In this document: in pieces, positions 10,900 through 20,429 of the stretch | Position numbering within the stretch: the first letter of the stretch is position 1 | How the letters are laid out: each line of letters opens with the position of its first letter | Source of the DNA: Sedimenticola hydrogenitrophicus | GTDB taxonomy: Bacteria > Pseudomonadota > Gammaproteobacteria > Chromatiales > Chromatiaceae | Reading direction: 5' to 3' | Length of the DNA: 64,000 bases | Assembly: GCF_029017505.1 (NCBI RefSeq) | Contig: NZ_JAQGEI010000009.1 | Location: forward strand, 62,001-126,000 | Position numbers and translations under genes: made by a program | Notes under the pieces: generated by a model | What the model was told of the DNA's origin: nothing | Databases searched by the model: none | The model's input: only the letters and a program-made list of their open reading frames with translations

Positions 10900-12333
10900 A
10901 TGTTAAGAAGAACCAAAATTCTGGCCACACTGGGTCCGGCTACCGACGACCCCAAGGTGCTGGATCAGCTGATCGGCGCCGGTGTGGATGTGGTGCGCCT
11001 GAATCTCTCCCACGGTACCCATGAAGAGCACCGGCGACGCGCGGAGATCGTACGTGACCGGGCGCGGGCCAGCGGCCGCCAGGTCGGTCTGCTGGTGGAC
11101 CTGCAGGGGCCGAAGATCCGTATCTCCGGCTTCCGCGAGGGCAAGGTGTTCCTGGTGCAGGGCGAACAGTTCGTCCTGGATACCCAATGCGGTCCCCGGG
11201 ACGGCGACCAGCACCGGGTCGGCCTGACCTTTCCAGAATTGATCCAGGATGTGAAGCGGGGCGATACCCTGGTGCTGGCTGACGGCGCCATTATGCTCTG
11301 GGTCGAAGAGGTGGCTGAGACCGAGATCCGCTGCAAGGTGGAGACCGGCGGCGAGCTCTCCAACAGCAAGGGGATCAACAAGCAGGGCGGCGGCCTGTCC
11401 GCGCCCGCGCTGACCGACAAGGACAAGGAGGATATCCTGTTTGCCGCCAGTATAGAGGCCGACTACCTGGCCGTCTCCTTCGTGCGCAATGCCGAGGATG
11501 TGGACCAGGCCCGGGCGCTGCTGCGCGAGGCGGGCGGCAGCGGCGGCATCGTCGCCAAGGTGGAGCGGGCCGAGGCGCTGGATGTGATCGAGGAGATCAT
11601 CGCGGCCTCGGAAGCGATCATGATCGCCCGCGGCGACCTCGGGGTCGAGATCGGTGACGCGGAACTGCCGGCGGTACAGAAGCGGCTGATCCGCCTGGCC
11701 CGCTCGCGCAACAAGGTGGCGATCACCGCCACCCAGATGATGGAATCGATGATTGAGCATCCCATTCCGACCCGCGCCGAGGTGTTCGACGTGGCCAATG
11801 CGGTGCTGGACGGCACCGATGCGGTGATGCTCTCGGCGGAGACGGCGGCCGGCCACTACCCGGTGCAGACCGTGGCGGCGATGGGCAAGATCTGCCGCGA
11901 GGCGGAGAAGCAGCTCAAGGTGCGCAAATCACACCATCGCCTGAACAGCGTGTTCGGTCGTATCGACGAGGCGATCGCCATGGCCGCCATGTATACCGCA
12001 AACCACCTGGACGTGGCCGCCATTGCGGCCTGGACCGAGACCGGCTATACCCCGATGTGGATGTCGCGCATCAGCTCGGGTATCCCGATCTATGCCCTGA
12101 CCTCACACGTGGCGACGCGCCGCAAGGTGACCCTGTTTCGTGGCGTCTATCCGGTCAGCTTCGATGTCTCCAGCGACAGCGACCAGGATATCAACAAGGC
12201 GATTGTCAGCGAGATGCTGCAGCGTGGCGCGGTGCGCAACGGCGACCTGTTGATCATCACCAAGGGTGATACCAGCGGGGTCATGGGCGGTACCAATGTA
12301 ATGAAGATATTGCGGGTCGGGGAGCACTGCTGA
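10900..12333 (+). CDS. pyk: Pyruvate kinase
   Basis: A 477-residue enzyme making pyruvate and ATP from phosphoenolpyruvate. It opens MLRRTKILATLGPATDD; LLVDLQGPKIRI, MIARGDLGVEIG (near residue 242) and ITATQMMESMIEHPIPTR with VMLSAETAAG are the catalytic-core signatures, and the C-terminal allosteric domain is full length. The open frame extends to 10867, but ATG 10900 directly follows GGAGATACT and matches family N-termini. Sits between pgk and fba. Its place here means lower glycolysis is co-located with Calvin-cycle steps. Confidence 0.95.
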   Translation: MLRRTKILATLGPATDDPKVLDQLIGAGVDVVRLNLSHGTHEEHRRRAEIVRDRARASGRQVGLLVDLQGPKIRISGFREGKVFLVQGEQFVLDTQCGPRDGDQHRVGLTFPELIQDVKRGDTLVLADGAIMLWVEEVAETEIRCKVETGGELSNSKGINKQGGGLSAPALTDKDKEDILFAASIEADYLAVSFVRNAEDVDQARALLREAGGSGGIVAKVERAEALDVIEEIIAASEAIMIARGDLGVEIGDAELPAVQKRLIRLARSRNKVAITATQMMESMIEHPIPTRAEVFDVANAVLDGTDAVMLSAETAAGHYPVQTVAAMGKICREAEKQLKVRKSHHRLNSVFGRIDEAIAMAAMYTANHLDVAAIAAWTETGYTPMWMSRISSGIPIYALTSHVATRRKVTLFRGVYPVSFDVSSDSDQDINKAIVSEMLQRGAVRNGDLLIITKGDTSGVMGGTNVMKILRVGEHC

Positions 12334-12555
12334 GCCGGCTTGAATCTGAAAACGGGACCGGATTCGAGGCGCCACCTAGATCGGCCAACAAGGCAGGCCA
12401 ATCACCTGCAGACCGGGTGAGAAGTTACGTTTTACGAATAACAGCAGGGTAGGGTGGTGCGGAAGACGTGCCCACCCAACCGCGCTTGATTTACAAGACG
12501 GACGGGATTTCGTCCGGCGGATTAAATACAAAGTTATCTAGAGAAGGAGAACATC
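12334..12555. other. Gap between pyk and fba
   Basis: Holds a hairpin (GGACG at about 12501 with CGTCC at 12511) and a fragment resembling the gtagggtgg... repeat ends near 12450. The AGAAGGAGA ribosome site of fba is at about 12540. A separate fba promoter is possible but was not recognised. Confidence 0.35.
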
Positions 12556-13620
12556 ATGCCTCTAATTTCCATGCGACAGCTGCTGGATTATGCCGCCGAT
12601 CACCAGTTCGGTATGCCGGCTTTCAACGTCAACAATATGGAGCAGGTGCACGCCATCATGCAGGCGGCGCACGAGACCGACAGTCCGGTCATCATGCAGG
12701 GTTCGGCGGGCGCGCGCGCCTATGCCGGTGAAACCTTCCTGCGCCACCTGATCCTGGCGGCCCTGGAGGCCTATCCGCACATCCCCATCGTCATGCACCA
12801 GGATCACGGCACCTCCCCGGCGGTCTGCCTGCGTTCCATCCAGTCCGGTTTCTCCTCGGTAATGATGGACGGCTCGCTGATGAGCGACGGCAAGACCCCC
12901 GCCTCCTATGAGTACAACGTGGACGTGACCCGCCGGGTGGTGGAGATGGCCCACGCCGGCGGTGTCTCGGTGGAGGGCGAGCTGGGTTGTCTCGGTTCCC
13001 TGGAGACCGGCGAGGCGGGTGAAGAGGATGGCATCGGCGCCGTGGGCAAGCTGGATATGGATCAGCTGCTGACCGACCCCGAGCAGGCGGCCGACTTCGT
13101 CAAGCTGACCCGGGTGGATGCCCTGGCCATCGCCATCGGCACCTCCCACGGCGCCTACAAGTTTACCAAGAAGCCCACCGGCGAGGTGCTGCGCATCGAC
13201 CGCATCAAGGAGATCCATCAGCGCATCCCCAACACCCACCTGGTGATGCACGGTTCCTCCTCGGTGCCCCAGGAGTGGCTGGCCATCATCAACAACTACG
13301 GCGGCGACATGGGCCAGACCTATGGCGTGCCGGTGGAGGAGATTGTCGAAGGCATCAAGCACGGCGTGCGCAAGGTCAATATCGACACCGACCTGCGCAT
13401 GGCCTCGACCGGCGCTATCCGCCGGCACCTGCACGACGCCCCCTCCAACTTCGATCCGCGCAAGTTCTACAAGGAGGCGACCAAGGGGATGAAGGAGATC
13501 TGCAAGGCGCGTTACGAGGCCTTTGGCTGCAATGGCCATGCGTCCAAGATCCGCGCCAAGTCCCTGGAGACCATGTTCGGCCTGTACGAGAGCGGCGAGC
13601 TGGACCCGCAGATCAGCTGA
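12556..13620 (+). CDS. fba: Fructose-bisphosphate aldolase, class II
   Basis: A 354-residue zinc aldolase joining dihydroxyacetone phosphate with glyceraldehyde 3-phosphate (or erythrose 4-phosphate for sedoheptulose bisphosphate). Metal and active-site segments are visible: MHQDHGTSP near residue 80, the [14 protein letters not shown] loop, [23 protein letters not shown] and the phosphate-binding [10 protein letters not shown]. The extended loop and overall length are typical of the CbbA-type enzymes of autotrophs. ATG 12556 follows AGAAGGAGAACATC. It ends the tkt-gap-pgk-pyk-fba row and is followed by a strong terminator. Confidence 0.96.
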   Translation: MPLISMRQLLDYAADHQFGMPAFNVNNMEQVHAIMQAAHETDSPVIMQGSAGARAYAGETFLRHLILAALEAYPHIPIVMHQDHGTSPAVCLRSIQSGFSSVMMDGSLMSDGKTPASYEYNVDVTRRVVEMAHAGGVSVEGELGCLGSLETGEAGEEDGIGAVGKLDMDQLLTDPEQAADFVKLTRVDALAIAIGTSHGAYKFTKKPTGEVLRIDRIKEIHQRIPNTHLVMHGSSSVPQEWLAIINNYGGDMGQTYGVPVEEIVEGIKHGVRKVNIDTDLRMASTGAIRRHLHDAPSNFDPRKFYKEATKGMKEICKARYEAFGCNGHASKIRAKSLETMFGLYESGELDPQIS

Positions 13621-13646
13621 TCCGGGAGCAGCTGCGCTGTATCGCC

Positions 13647-13676
13647 GGGGCGCCCTTGGGCGCCCCTTTTTTTATT
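13647..13676 (+). terminator. Intrinsic terminator after fba
   Basis: GGGGCGCCC (13647-13655) pairs with GGGCGCCCC (13658-13666) and is followed by seven T residues. It is the clearest rho-independent terminator in the window and closes the carbon-metabolism row. Confidence 0.93.
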
Positions 13677-13697
13677 GTCGCCGCTGCTGCTCGACCC

Positions 13698-13773
13698 GTA
13701 GGGGCAGGCCCCCGTGCCTGCCCTGGTCCCGCACAACCGGAGATATCGGGCAACCACGGGGGGTTGCCCCTAC
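13698..13773. repeat. Palindromic repeat with gtaggggca / tgcccctac ends
   Basis: The element starts GTAGGGGCAGGCCCCCGTGC and ends GGGGTTGCCCCTAC, so the two ends are near inverted copies. It fills the space between the fba terminator and higA. Similar GTAGG...CCTAC bracketed units recur across the window as distinct families. Confidence 0.55.
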
Positions 13774-13808
13774 GCGGGACAGGGATCAGATCATCTCGCG
13801 GATATCTC

Positions 13809-14105
13809 CTACACAGCAAACCGGATGCTTTCATACTCCGACAGGTCAATGGTCTGCCGCGCCTGCCAAAGATTAAAGTTATCCTGCATCAGTAGCCAGC
13901 TCTCCGGCGAACGGCCCAGGACCTTGGAGAGCTTCAAGGCCATGGCGGGCGATACATCCGTCTTGCCGTTGAGCAAGCGGCTCACCAGACCTGAACTGAC
14001 TTTCAGCTTACGAGCCAGCTCATTGGAACCCAGAGCGAACGGCTCCAGATACACCCGCTTGATGAACTCCCCAGGGTGCATAGGGTTGTGCTGTTGAATA
14101 TTCAT
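13809..14105 (-). CDS. higA: HigA-family antitoxin
   Basis: A 98-residue helix-turn-helix protein (MNIQQHNPMHPGEFIKRV...) of the HigA/VapI addiction-module family: NELARKLKVSSGLVSRLLNG is the DNA-binding helix-turn-helix and the tail SPESWLLMQDNFNLW is the typical dimerisation region. It should neutralise HigB and repress the shared promoter. A TTG at 14108 is in frame, but ATG 14105 is preferred; it overlaps the higB stop by one base (TGATG), so translation is coupled. Toxin-first order is the hallmark of higBA loci. Confidence 0.9.
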   Translation of the reverse strand: MNIQQHNPMHPGEFIKRVYLEPFALGSNELARKLKVSSGLVSRLLNGKTDVSPAMALKLSKVLGRSPESWLLMQDNFNLWQARQTIDLSEYESIRFAV

Positions 14106-14383
14106 CAATGGTAATCCTCGTAATTTACAACATAGGCGTGGCCGTCCACGAACTCAAAGACGATCCGCCAATTCCCGCTGACGCTGATTGCCCACAGGCC
14201 AGCCCGGTTGCCTTTGAGTGAGTGCAGCCGCCAGCCGGGTAAATCCATATCCTCGATGATGGTGGCGGTATGAAGGGCTTGCAGCCGTTCTTCGAGGCGG
14301 CGCGCATGGTTGACCTGAATGCCTGCCGTACTGCCGGAGGTAAAGAACCTCTCCAGTCCCTTGTGTTTGAAGTTCTTGATCAT
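14105..14383 (-). CDS. higB: HigB-family toxin (RelE superfamily mRNA interferase)
   Basis: A 92-residue protein starting MIKNFKHKGLERFFTSGS and containing LEERLQALHTA, WRLHSLKGNRAGLWAISVSG and NWRIVFEF, the beta-sheet core of HigB/RelE-type ribosome-dependent endoribonucleases. The frame is open to 14419, but ATG 14383 gives the family N-terminus. It is the first gene of the toxin-antitoxin pair and its stop overlaps the higA start. It appears intact. Confidence 0.9.
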   Translation of the reverse strand: MIKNFKHKGLERFFTSGSTAGIQVNHARRLEERLQALHTATIIEDMDLPGWRLHSLKGNRAGLWAISVSGNWRIVFEFVDGHAYVVNYEDYH

Positions 14384-14407
14384 TGGGATTACTCTAGTAC
14401 ATTGTTT

Positions 14408-14423
14408 ACTGTTGCACAACAGT
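14408..14423. promoter_or_regulatory. Probable HigA operator
   Basis: ACTGTTG-CA-CAACAGT, two perfect 7-base arms around a 2-base centre, lies 25 bases upstream of the higB start, within the region where a promoter must be (a TACTAG-like -10 is at about 14395 on the minus strand). Antitoxins of this family bind such palindromes to autoregulate. Confidence 0.65.
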
Positions 14424-14749
14424 TACTTAACAGGGCCTTGGGCAGGTTCCGGGCCACCCTTTCGAGGGGGCTTTCAGACGATCACAAAAGGCGCGGCAAA
14501 TCTGGCGGTAAGTCAGACTTCTGGACGCCGAACCCCCGCGATTACCCATGAAAAAGCAGAAGCAACCGGCAAAAAAACCGCCCAGGAAGCTTTTTTATCG
14601 CCTTCAGGATTTAGATTTTCACGCTCATGGCATAGAATCCGCTAACAGTGCCCTGTCGCCGTCATACGCGGGGAAGTGGTGCCGGGCATGGAGTGCGGCT
14701 GTCAGGGGATAGGCCGCGGCATAATAACGAGAATGATAGGAGCGGGATT
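14424..14749. other. Gap upstream of the membrane/AAA+ operon
   Basis: Contains the divergent promoter side of higBA and presumably the promoter of the operon beginning at 14750. An ATG at 14548 opens a 54-codon lysine-rich frame, but there is no ribosome site and no recognisable family, so it is not called. No repeat was recognised. Confidence 0.35.
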
Positions 14750-16021
14750 GTGGGTGAGCACTACAGCGTGATCTATACCGGCCAGTTGCGGCTGGGCACC
14801 GAAATAGACGATGCGATAGCGGATTTCTGTCGACGCTTCAAGGTGTCCGAGGAGAAGGCCAGGAAGGTATTCGCGGCCTCCCGTGAGATCACCCTCAAGA
14901 AGGCGCTGGAGAGAGCCAGCGCGGAAAAGTATCAACAGGCGCTGGAGGCGACCGGCATGATCGTGCGGCTGGAACCGGTCCGGCAGAGCGGCGGACTGAG
15001 CGGCCTCTCGCTGGAGCCGCAGTCGGATGGCAAAACGGATGCCGATAGTCCCACGGTGGCCTCGCTGGACGCCACGCCATCTCCCGATAACCCGGCGCTA
15101 GCGCGCTGTCCCAAGTGCGGCTCGGAAAACCTGGAGAATGATACCTGCCTCGGCTGCGGCATCGTCATCTCCAAATACCTGGCCCGCCAGGCGGCCGATG
15201 CCGAACAGGCGAGCTACAGCGAAGCGTCGGCCAGCGCCAAGGATCCCTATGCTGCGCCCCGGGCCGAACTGGTGGGCGAGGCGCAACGCGGCGAGCTGTC
15301 CGGTCCGCAGTCCCGGCCGATCGGCCACGGCTGGGCGTGGATCCGGCGCGGCTTCTGGCATTTCCGGCAGAATCCGCTGGCGTGGATTATCACCCTGGTG
15401 GTCTGGGTGGTGCTCTCGGTGGTGCTCAGCCTGGTGCCGTTCATCGGCTCGCTGGTGATCACCCTGATTTCGCCGGTGATCCTCGCCGGTCTGATGCTGG
15501 GCTGCGCCGCCCAGGAGCACGGGGACGATTTCGAGCTCAGCCACCTGTTTGCCGGCTTCTCTTCCAGTGTCGGTCAGCTGATGCTGGTCGGGCTGCTCTA
15601 TCTGGTCGGCGTTATCGCCCTCACCTTTGTGCTGGGCATGGTCGGCGGCGGGATGCTGATCGGCATGCTGGGGGGGATGGATGCGATGCAGAATGCCGAC
15701 CCCGGTGCCATTGCCTCGGCCATGGGCGTCGGCTCGGTGCTGCTGCTGATACTGGTGGCTTTCGGCCTCTCCATTCCGCTGACGATGGCCTACTGGTTCG
15801 CCCCCGCCCTGATCGCCATGGAGGGGATGTCGGCCCTCAGCGCCATGAAACTGAGCTTCTCCGGCTGTGTCCGCAACATCCTGCCGTTCCTGCTGTATGG
15901 TGTCGTGGCCCTGGTGCTGTTTTTCCTCGGCGCCCTGCCCGTGGGCCTCGGCCTGCTGGTGGTGATGCCGGTGATGACCGCCTCCATGTATACTGCCTAT
16001 CGCGATATCTATTACCAGTGA
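14750..16021 (+). CDS. BPSS1780-like membrane protein with zinc-ribbon-like motif
   Basis: A 423-residue protein in three parts. Residues 1-75 form a helical N-domain. Around residue 120 is a CPKCGS...CLGCG four-cysteine motif, probably a zinc ribbon. From about residue 195 follow six hydrophobic segments of the BPSS1780/COG5473 type (FRQNPLAWIITLVVWVVL opens the first). GTG 14750, seven bases after AGGAG, is chosen over the longer open frame at 14648, whose first 34 codons have no ribosome site. Stop is ten bases before the RDD gene, making it the first gene of the 14.7-22.8 kb operon. Function unknown. Confidence 0.7.
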   Translation: MGEHYSVIYTGQLRLGTEIDDAIADFCRRFKVSEEKARKVFAASREITLKKALERASAEKYQQALEATGMIVRLEPVRQSGGLSGLSLEPQSDGKTDADSPTVASLDATPSPDNPALARCPKCGSENLENDTCLGCGIVISKYLARQAADAEQASYSEASASAKDPYAAPRAELVGEAQRGELSGPQSRPIGHGWAWIRRGFWHFRQNPLAWIITLVVWVVLSVVLSLVPFIGSLVITLISPVILAGLMLGCAAQEHGDDFELSHLFAGFSSSVGQLMLVGLLYLVGVIALTFVLGMVGGGMLIGMLGGMDAMQNADPGAIASAMGVGSVLLLILVAFGLSIPLTMAYWFAPALIAMEGMSALSAMKLSFSGCVRNILPFLLYGVVALVLFFLGALPVGLGLLVVMPVMTASMYTAYRDIYYQ

Positions 16022-16031
16022 ATGCCGTTTA

Positions 16032-16709
16032 ATGCTGGATACTAGCCGCCGTTATGAGACCCCGGAGGGGATCGCCCTGGGCCTGCGCATTGCCGGACCA
16101 GTGGTGCGCAGCTGCGCCTGGGCCATCGACATGCTGATTCGCGCCGGTCTCTATCTGGCTATCGCCATCCCCTTCTCGTTCCTCGGTGGCCTGGGGTTCG
16201 GCCTCAGCCTGGTGGTGTTCTTTCTCATCGAATGGTTCTATCCGGTGTTCTTCGAGCTGCGCCAGGGGGCCACGCCGGGCAAGAAGGCGATGGGGCTGGA
16301 GGTGATCCAGGATAACGGCACGCCGGTATCCTGGTCCGCCTCGCTGCTCAGGAATCTGTTGCGGGCGGCCGATTTCCTGCCCTTTCTGTATGCCGCCGGA
16401 CTGGCCTCGATGCTGCTGAACCGCAACTTCCAGCGCCTGGGCGACCTCGCCGCCGGCACACTGGTGGTGTATCGGGACAAGGCCACTCAGCGCCACGAGT
16501 TGCCGGAGGTGCCGCCCGTCCATCCGCCCCAGCCGTTGACCCGCGAGGAGCAGCGGACCCTGCTGGCCTTTGCCGAGCGCACGCCGCTGTTGACCGCGGA
16601 ACGGCAGGTCGAGCTGGCCGAGATCCTCACCGGCCTGAGCGGCCGGCAGGGGACGGCGGCGGTGACCGAACTGCACGCCTACGCCAGCTGGCTGGCGCAG
16701 GGACGTTAG
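16032..16709 (+). CDS. RDD-family membrane protein
   Basis: A 225-residue protein with the RDD domain: an Arg in LGLRIAGPVVRSCAWAID with the Asp of AWAID, then two further membrane segments and the conserved QGATPGKKAMGLEV and LRNLLRAADFLPF stretches followed by DLAAGTLVV. RDD proteins are small integral membrane proteins, some linked to ion transport, but the role here is undefined. The cytoplasmic tail of about 70 residues is rich in Leu, Arg and Glu. One base separates its stop from the next start. Confidence 0.85.
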   Translation: MLDTSRRYETPEGIALGLRIAGPVVRSCAWAIDMLIRAGLYLAIAIPFSFLGGLGFGLSLVVFFLIEWFYPVFFELRQGATPGKKAMGLEVIQDNGTPVSWSASLLRNLLRAADFLPFLYAAGLASMLLNRNFQRLGDLAAGTLVVYRDKATQRHELPEVPPVHPPQPLTREEQRTLLAFAERTPLLTAERQVELAEILTGLSGRQGTAAVTELHAYASWLAQGR

Positions 16710-16710
16710 C

Positions 16711-17700
16711 ATGCGCCAACTCGATTTCGAACGCCGCCACCGGGACGCCTGGGAACAGCTGCGGCTGCTGCTGGACGATCTGGAGCGATCCCGGCGCAAG
16801 CGCCGCCACAGCCGGGACGAGCTGGCGCGGCTGCCGTCGCTCTATCGTGAACTCTGCAATCACTATGCGATCGCCCGCAGCCGCCACTACAGCCCGGCCC
16901 TGGAGCAGCAGTTGCATGAACTGGTGTTGCGTGGCCATCGCCAGCTCTACTCGGGGCGCGGCGCCGAACTCTGGCGCCTGGTGCAGTTCATCGCCTACGG
17001 CTTCCCGCGCGCCCTGCGCCGGCAGATCCGCTACTTCTGGCTGGCGGCGGCGTTGCTGGCCCTGCCCGGGCTGCTGGTGGGCGGTTTCTGCTATCTGCAG
17101 CCGGAGCTGATCTACAGCGTGATGGATGAGGATCAGGTGGCCGGCATGGAGGCGATGTATGATCCGGGCAACCGCAAACCGGGCCGTTCCCTGGAGCGCA
17201 GTGCGGAGACCGACATGATGATGTTCGGCCACTATATCTCCAACAACATCGGCATCGGCTTCCGCACCTTCGCCGGCGGTATGCTGTTCGGCCTCGGCTC
17301 GGTACTGCTGTTGCTGTTCAACGGCGTGGCCATCGGTGCCGTGGCCGGTCACCTGACCCGGGTCGGCTACCAGGACACCTTCTGGTCCTTTGTCAGTGGT
17401 CACGGCGCGTTCGAACTGACCGCCATCGCCATCTGCGGCGCCTCGGGGCTGATCCTCGGCCACGCCCTGATCGCCCCCGGACAGCTGACCCGGCTGGACG
17501 CCCTGAAACGGCGCGCCCGGGAGGCGCTGCCGCTGGTGATGGGGGCGGCCTTCATGCTGCTGATCGCCGCCGTTATCGAGGCCTTCTGGTCCTCCGGCAC
17601 GGCGGCCGTCGAGATCAAGTACGGCGTGGCCGGCCTGCTCTGGCTGCTGGTGTTGTATTATCTGGGGTTTGCCGGCCGGGAAGCGCATGGAACTGGATAG
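16711..17700 (+). CDS. SpoIIM-like (DUF95) membrane protein
   Basis: A 329-residue protein with a charged N-terminal helical part of about 100 residues and five or so membrane segments. The family's NNIGIGFRTFAGG and SGHGAFELTAI motifs match stage II sporulation protein M-like proteins, which occur widely in non-sporulating bacteria next to RDD, MoxR and DUF58 genes. This is exactly the context here, so a role in a membrane complex with the MoxR system is inferred rather than sporulation. Its end overlaps the next gene by 14 bases. Confidence 0.85.
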   Translation: MRQLDFERRHRDAWEQLRLLLDDLERSRRKRRHSRDELARLPSLYRELCNHYAIARSRHYSPALEQQLHELVLRGHRQLYSGRGAELWRLVQFIAYGFPRALRRQIRYFWLAAALLALPGLLVGGFCYLQPELIYSVMDEDQVAGMEAMYDPGNRKPGRSLERSAETDMMMFGHYISNNIGIGFRTFAGGMLFGLGSVLLLLFNGVAIGAVAGHLTRVGYQDTFWSFVSGHGAFELTAIAICGASGLILGHALIAPGQLTRLDALKRRAREALPLVMGAAFMLLIAAVIEAFWSSGTAAVEIKYGVAGLLWLLVLYYLGFAGREAHGTG

Positions 17701-19222
17701 GATCGCCGTCACCGTGCGTCCCCGCACCCCCTGGGAGGCGATCGACCTCGGCTTTGCCATGGCCCGCGTCTGGTTCGTGCCGCTCTGGCTGCTCTGGCTG
17801 GCCCTGGCGCTGCCGGTCTATCTGCTGGCGGCGTTATTACTTCCCGACCACCCCTTGTGGGTCATCCTGATCGTCTGGTGGTGCAAGCCGGCCTACGAGC
17901 CGCTGCTGCTGTTCTGGCTGAGCCGTGCCCTGTTTGCCGACCGGATCCCCCTGCGCGCTGTCCTGCGGCAGGCGTTCCGGATCGTTTTCCCGCAACTGCT
18001 GGTCAACCTGACCTGGCGCCGTTTCAACCCCAACCGCTCCTTCAACATGCCGGTGACAGTACTGGAAAGGCTCCGCGGCAAGGCGCGCAAAAAACGGGTG
18101 GCGGTGCTGGGGCGGGGACAGCAGGCGAGTACCTGGCTGACGATCGTGGGGATGCATTTCGAGATCATTCTGGAGCTCTCCTTCATCTTTCTGATCATCA
18201 TCATGCTGCCCGAGGAGTTGCGCTGGCTGAACCTGGACAATTTCCTGTTCAATCCCGGGCGTCTGGAGCAGTGGCTGCAGCATCTGGGTGACCTGTTCGC
18301 CATGTCCCTGATCGCCCCCTTCTATGTGGCGGGCGGATTCGCCCTCTACCTGACCCGGCGCACCGAACTCGAGGCGTGGGATATCGAGCTTGCCTTCCGC
18401 CGCCTGATCAGCAGGAAACAGAGTAGCCGGGAGGCCCGTCCCGCCCGTCCGGCCGGACGGGCGGGACGGGCGGGGCGGGCGCTGAGCCTGCTGCTGGGCG
18501 GCGCGTTGCTGGCCGGCGGCCACGTCCCCGATCTGCCCGCCGCGACCCTGGAGACCCGGGAGGCCAAAACGGTCATAGCGCAGGTGCTGGCGGATGAGGC
18601 GTTCGGCCAGCGCAAACAGGAGACCTACTGGAAATACATCGGCGCGGCAGAGGAGCCGGCGGCCGATCGGGAGGATCTGCACTGGCTGGTGAAGTGGCTG
18701 TTGGAGGTGCTGGAGGGCTTCACCCGCGGTACCGCCGCCTTCGGCAAGGGCGTGTTGCTGATCGGGGCGGGCGTGCTGCTGGCCTGGCTGCTGTACAAGG
18801 CTTGGGGCAACCGGGAGTCCCTGGTGATCCGCCGGCCGCAGAGCACAAGGCGGCGGCAGCGCCCGGCCAGTCTGTTCGGGCTGTCGTTGGACAGCCAGTC
18901 GCTGCCGGTCGACATTGCGGGGGAGTGCCGGCGGCTACTGCAGCAAGGAGAGATCCGCGCGGCACTGAGCCTGCTCTACCGGGGGGTGCTGGTGGCGCTG
19001 CTGCGGCATGAGCGGCTGGAGATAGCGGACAGTGCCACCGAGGGCGAGTGTGTCGCCCAGGTGCGGGAGGTCTGTCCCGAGGGCGAGAGCGCCTTCTTTG
19101 TGCGCCTGACGCGGGTCTGGATCGCGGCGGCCTACGGGCATCAGCCAGCGGATGCACGGCAGGTCGCCGGGCTGTGTGACGAATGGCAGCGGCTGTTCGG
19201 CGGAGAGCCGGACCATGGGTAG
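17687..19222 (+). CDS. DUF4129-domain membrane protein
   Basis: A 511-residue protein. The first 250 residues contain several membrane segments. An Ala/Arg/Gly-rich stretch (residues about 245-275) precedes another hydrophobic helix, then a periplasmic-like region, a further membrane helix near residue 365, and the C-terminal DUF4129 domain (ALSLLYRGVLVAL, ATEGECVAQV, FFVRLTRVWIAAAYG). The start ATG 17687 lies within the end of the SpoIIM-like gene. The DUF4129 domain is a regular partner of MoxR/DUF58 operons and resembles a C-terminal part of transglutaminase-linked proteins. Function unknown. Confidence 0.8.
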   Translation: MELDRIAVTVRPRTPWEAIDLGFAMARVWFVPLWLLWLALALPVYLLAALLLPDHPLWVILIVWWCKPAYEPLLLFWLSRALFADRIPLRAVLRQAFRIVFPQLLVNLTWRRFNPNRSFNMPVTVLERLRGKARKKRVAVLGRGQQASTWLTIVGMHFEIILELSFIFLIIIMLPEELRWLNLDNFLFNPGRLEQWLQHLGDLFAMSLIAPFYVAGGFALYLTRRTELEAWDIELAFRRLISRKQSSREARPARPAGRAGRAGRALSLLLGGALLAGGHVPDLPAATLETREAKTVIAQVLADEAFGQRKQETYWKYIGAAEEPAADREDLHWLVKWLLEVLEGFTRGTAAFGKGVLLIGAGVLLAWLLYKAWGNRESLVIRRPQSTRRRQRPASLFGLSLDSQSLPVDIAGECRRLLQQGEIRAALSLLYRGVLVALLRHERLEIADSATEGECVAQVREVCPEGESAFFVRLTRVWIAAAYGHQPADARQVAGLCDEWQRLFGGEPDHG

Positions 19223-20429
19223 TCGGCTGACATGGGCGTTGATCGGGGTGTTGCTGTTGCTGCTCGCGGGCTGGGGTGTGCAGTGGTTCTTCGCCAATCA
19301 TGAACAGCGCAGCCGCGAGATCGTCGAAGGGATGTCGCCGCTGGCAAAAAGAAATCCGCTGCTGGCGGCCGAGCGTTTCCTCAACCGCATCGGCCTGGAC
19401 GCCGAGAGCATCAGTGGCCGTGACCGCCTGCTGACCCCGCCGGCGGAGCCCGGTCTGCTGCTGGTCTACCGGCTGGGCGTGAGCCTACCGCCGGAGCGCG
19501 AGCAGGTACTGCTGGGCTGGGTACGGCAGGGTGGCCATCTGCTGATCACCCCGCAGGAGGCGTGGGACGACGCGGCCCAGAGCAGCGGCAACAGCCTGCT
19601 GGACGCCCTGGGGGTCCACCCCCAGTTCGTCGACCCCCAGCCCCGCGACGAGACGCCACCGGCGGATCAAACCGCGGACGACGGCAACCTCTCATCCCGT
19701 GAAAAACCGGCGCCGGTGCTGTTCGAGCTGCCCGCAACCGGGGACCAGATCGGTGTCGCCTTCAGTGCCCGGCGCCTGCTGTTCGACAGTCAGGGGCGGG
19801 CCGACTGGACGGTCGAGACGGAGGCGGGCGCCCATCTGCTGCAGTACCGGCTGGGGCAGGGACGGATCACGGTGATCGGCGACCTGGAGATCTTCGCCAA
19901 TGCCGCGATCGGTGAGCAGGATCATGCCCTGCTGCTGGCGCGGCTGGTGGGCCAGCAGCGGCGCGCCTGGCTGCTCTACAGCAGCGACATGCCGCCGTTG
20001 CCGCAATTGCTGTGGCGCCTGGCCCCGGGGCTGGTCATATCACTCGCTAGCCTGGGGCTGCTGCTGGTCTGGTCGCTGACCCGGCGCAGCGGGCCGGTCA
20101 TCACCCCCGGGCAGGCGGCGCGGCGCAACCTGATGGAGCACCTGGCGGCGGTGAGCCGTTACCTCTGGCGTACCGACCAGGCGGCTGCCACCTTCGGCCA
20201 ATCCCAGGCGGCGCTGGAGCAGGCGTGGCGGCAGCGCCATCCCGTGCTGGGGACCCTGGAGCAGGGGGAGCGCTGCCAATGGATCGCGCAGCATGCCGGA
20301 CTCTCGCCCCCGGCGGTGGAACGGGCACTCTATGGCGGGTATCAGGGCGAACAGGCATTTATTCAGGTGACGGCAGTCCAACAGAGACTGGCGGCGCGGT
20401 TGCATATACAGGAGAAGACGCGTGGATGA
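19215..20429 (+). CDS. DUF4350-domain protein
   Basis: A 404-residue protein with an N-terminal membrane anchor (LTWALIGVLLLLLAGWGVQW), a large extracytoplasmic domain with the DUF4350 features (NPLLAAERFLNRIGLDAES, RQGGHLLITP) and a second membrane helix near residue 280, followed by a cytoplasmic tail. ATG 19215 is chosen because it overlaps the preceding stop by 8 bases with an upstream GGAG. It overlaps the MoxR gene by 8 bases, so translation along the operon is coupled. Confidence 0.8.
   Translation: MGSRLTWALIGVLLLLLAGWGVQWFFANHEQRSREIVEGMSPLAKRNPLLAAERFLNRIGLDAESISGRDRLLTPPAEPGLLLVYRLGVSLPPEREQVLLGWVRQGGHLLITPQEAWDDAAQSSGNSLLDALGVHPQFVDPQPRDETPPADQTADDGNLSSREKPAPVLFELPATGDQIGVAFSARRLLFDSQGRADWTVETEAGAHLLQYRLGQGRITVIGDLEIFANAAIGEQDHALLLARLVGQQRRAWLLYSSDMPPLPQLLWRLAPGLVISLASLGLLLVWSLTRRSGPVITPGQAARRNLMEHLAAVSRYLWRTDQAAATFGQSQAALEQAWRQRHPVLGTLEQGERCQWIAQHAGLSPPAVERALYGGYQGEQAFIQVTAVQQRLAARLHIQEKTRG

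Noticed and set aside
14548-14712. A 54-codon lysine-rich frame upstream of the membrane operon
   Set aside because: No ribosome site, no family, and it overlaps the region expected to hold the operon promoter.
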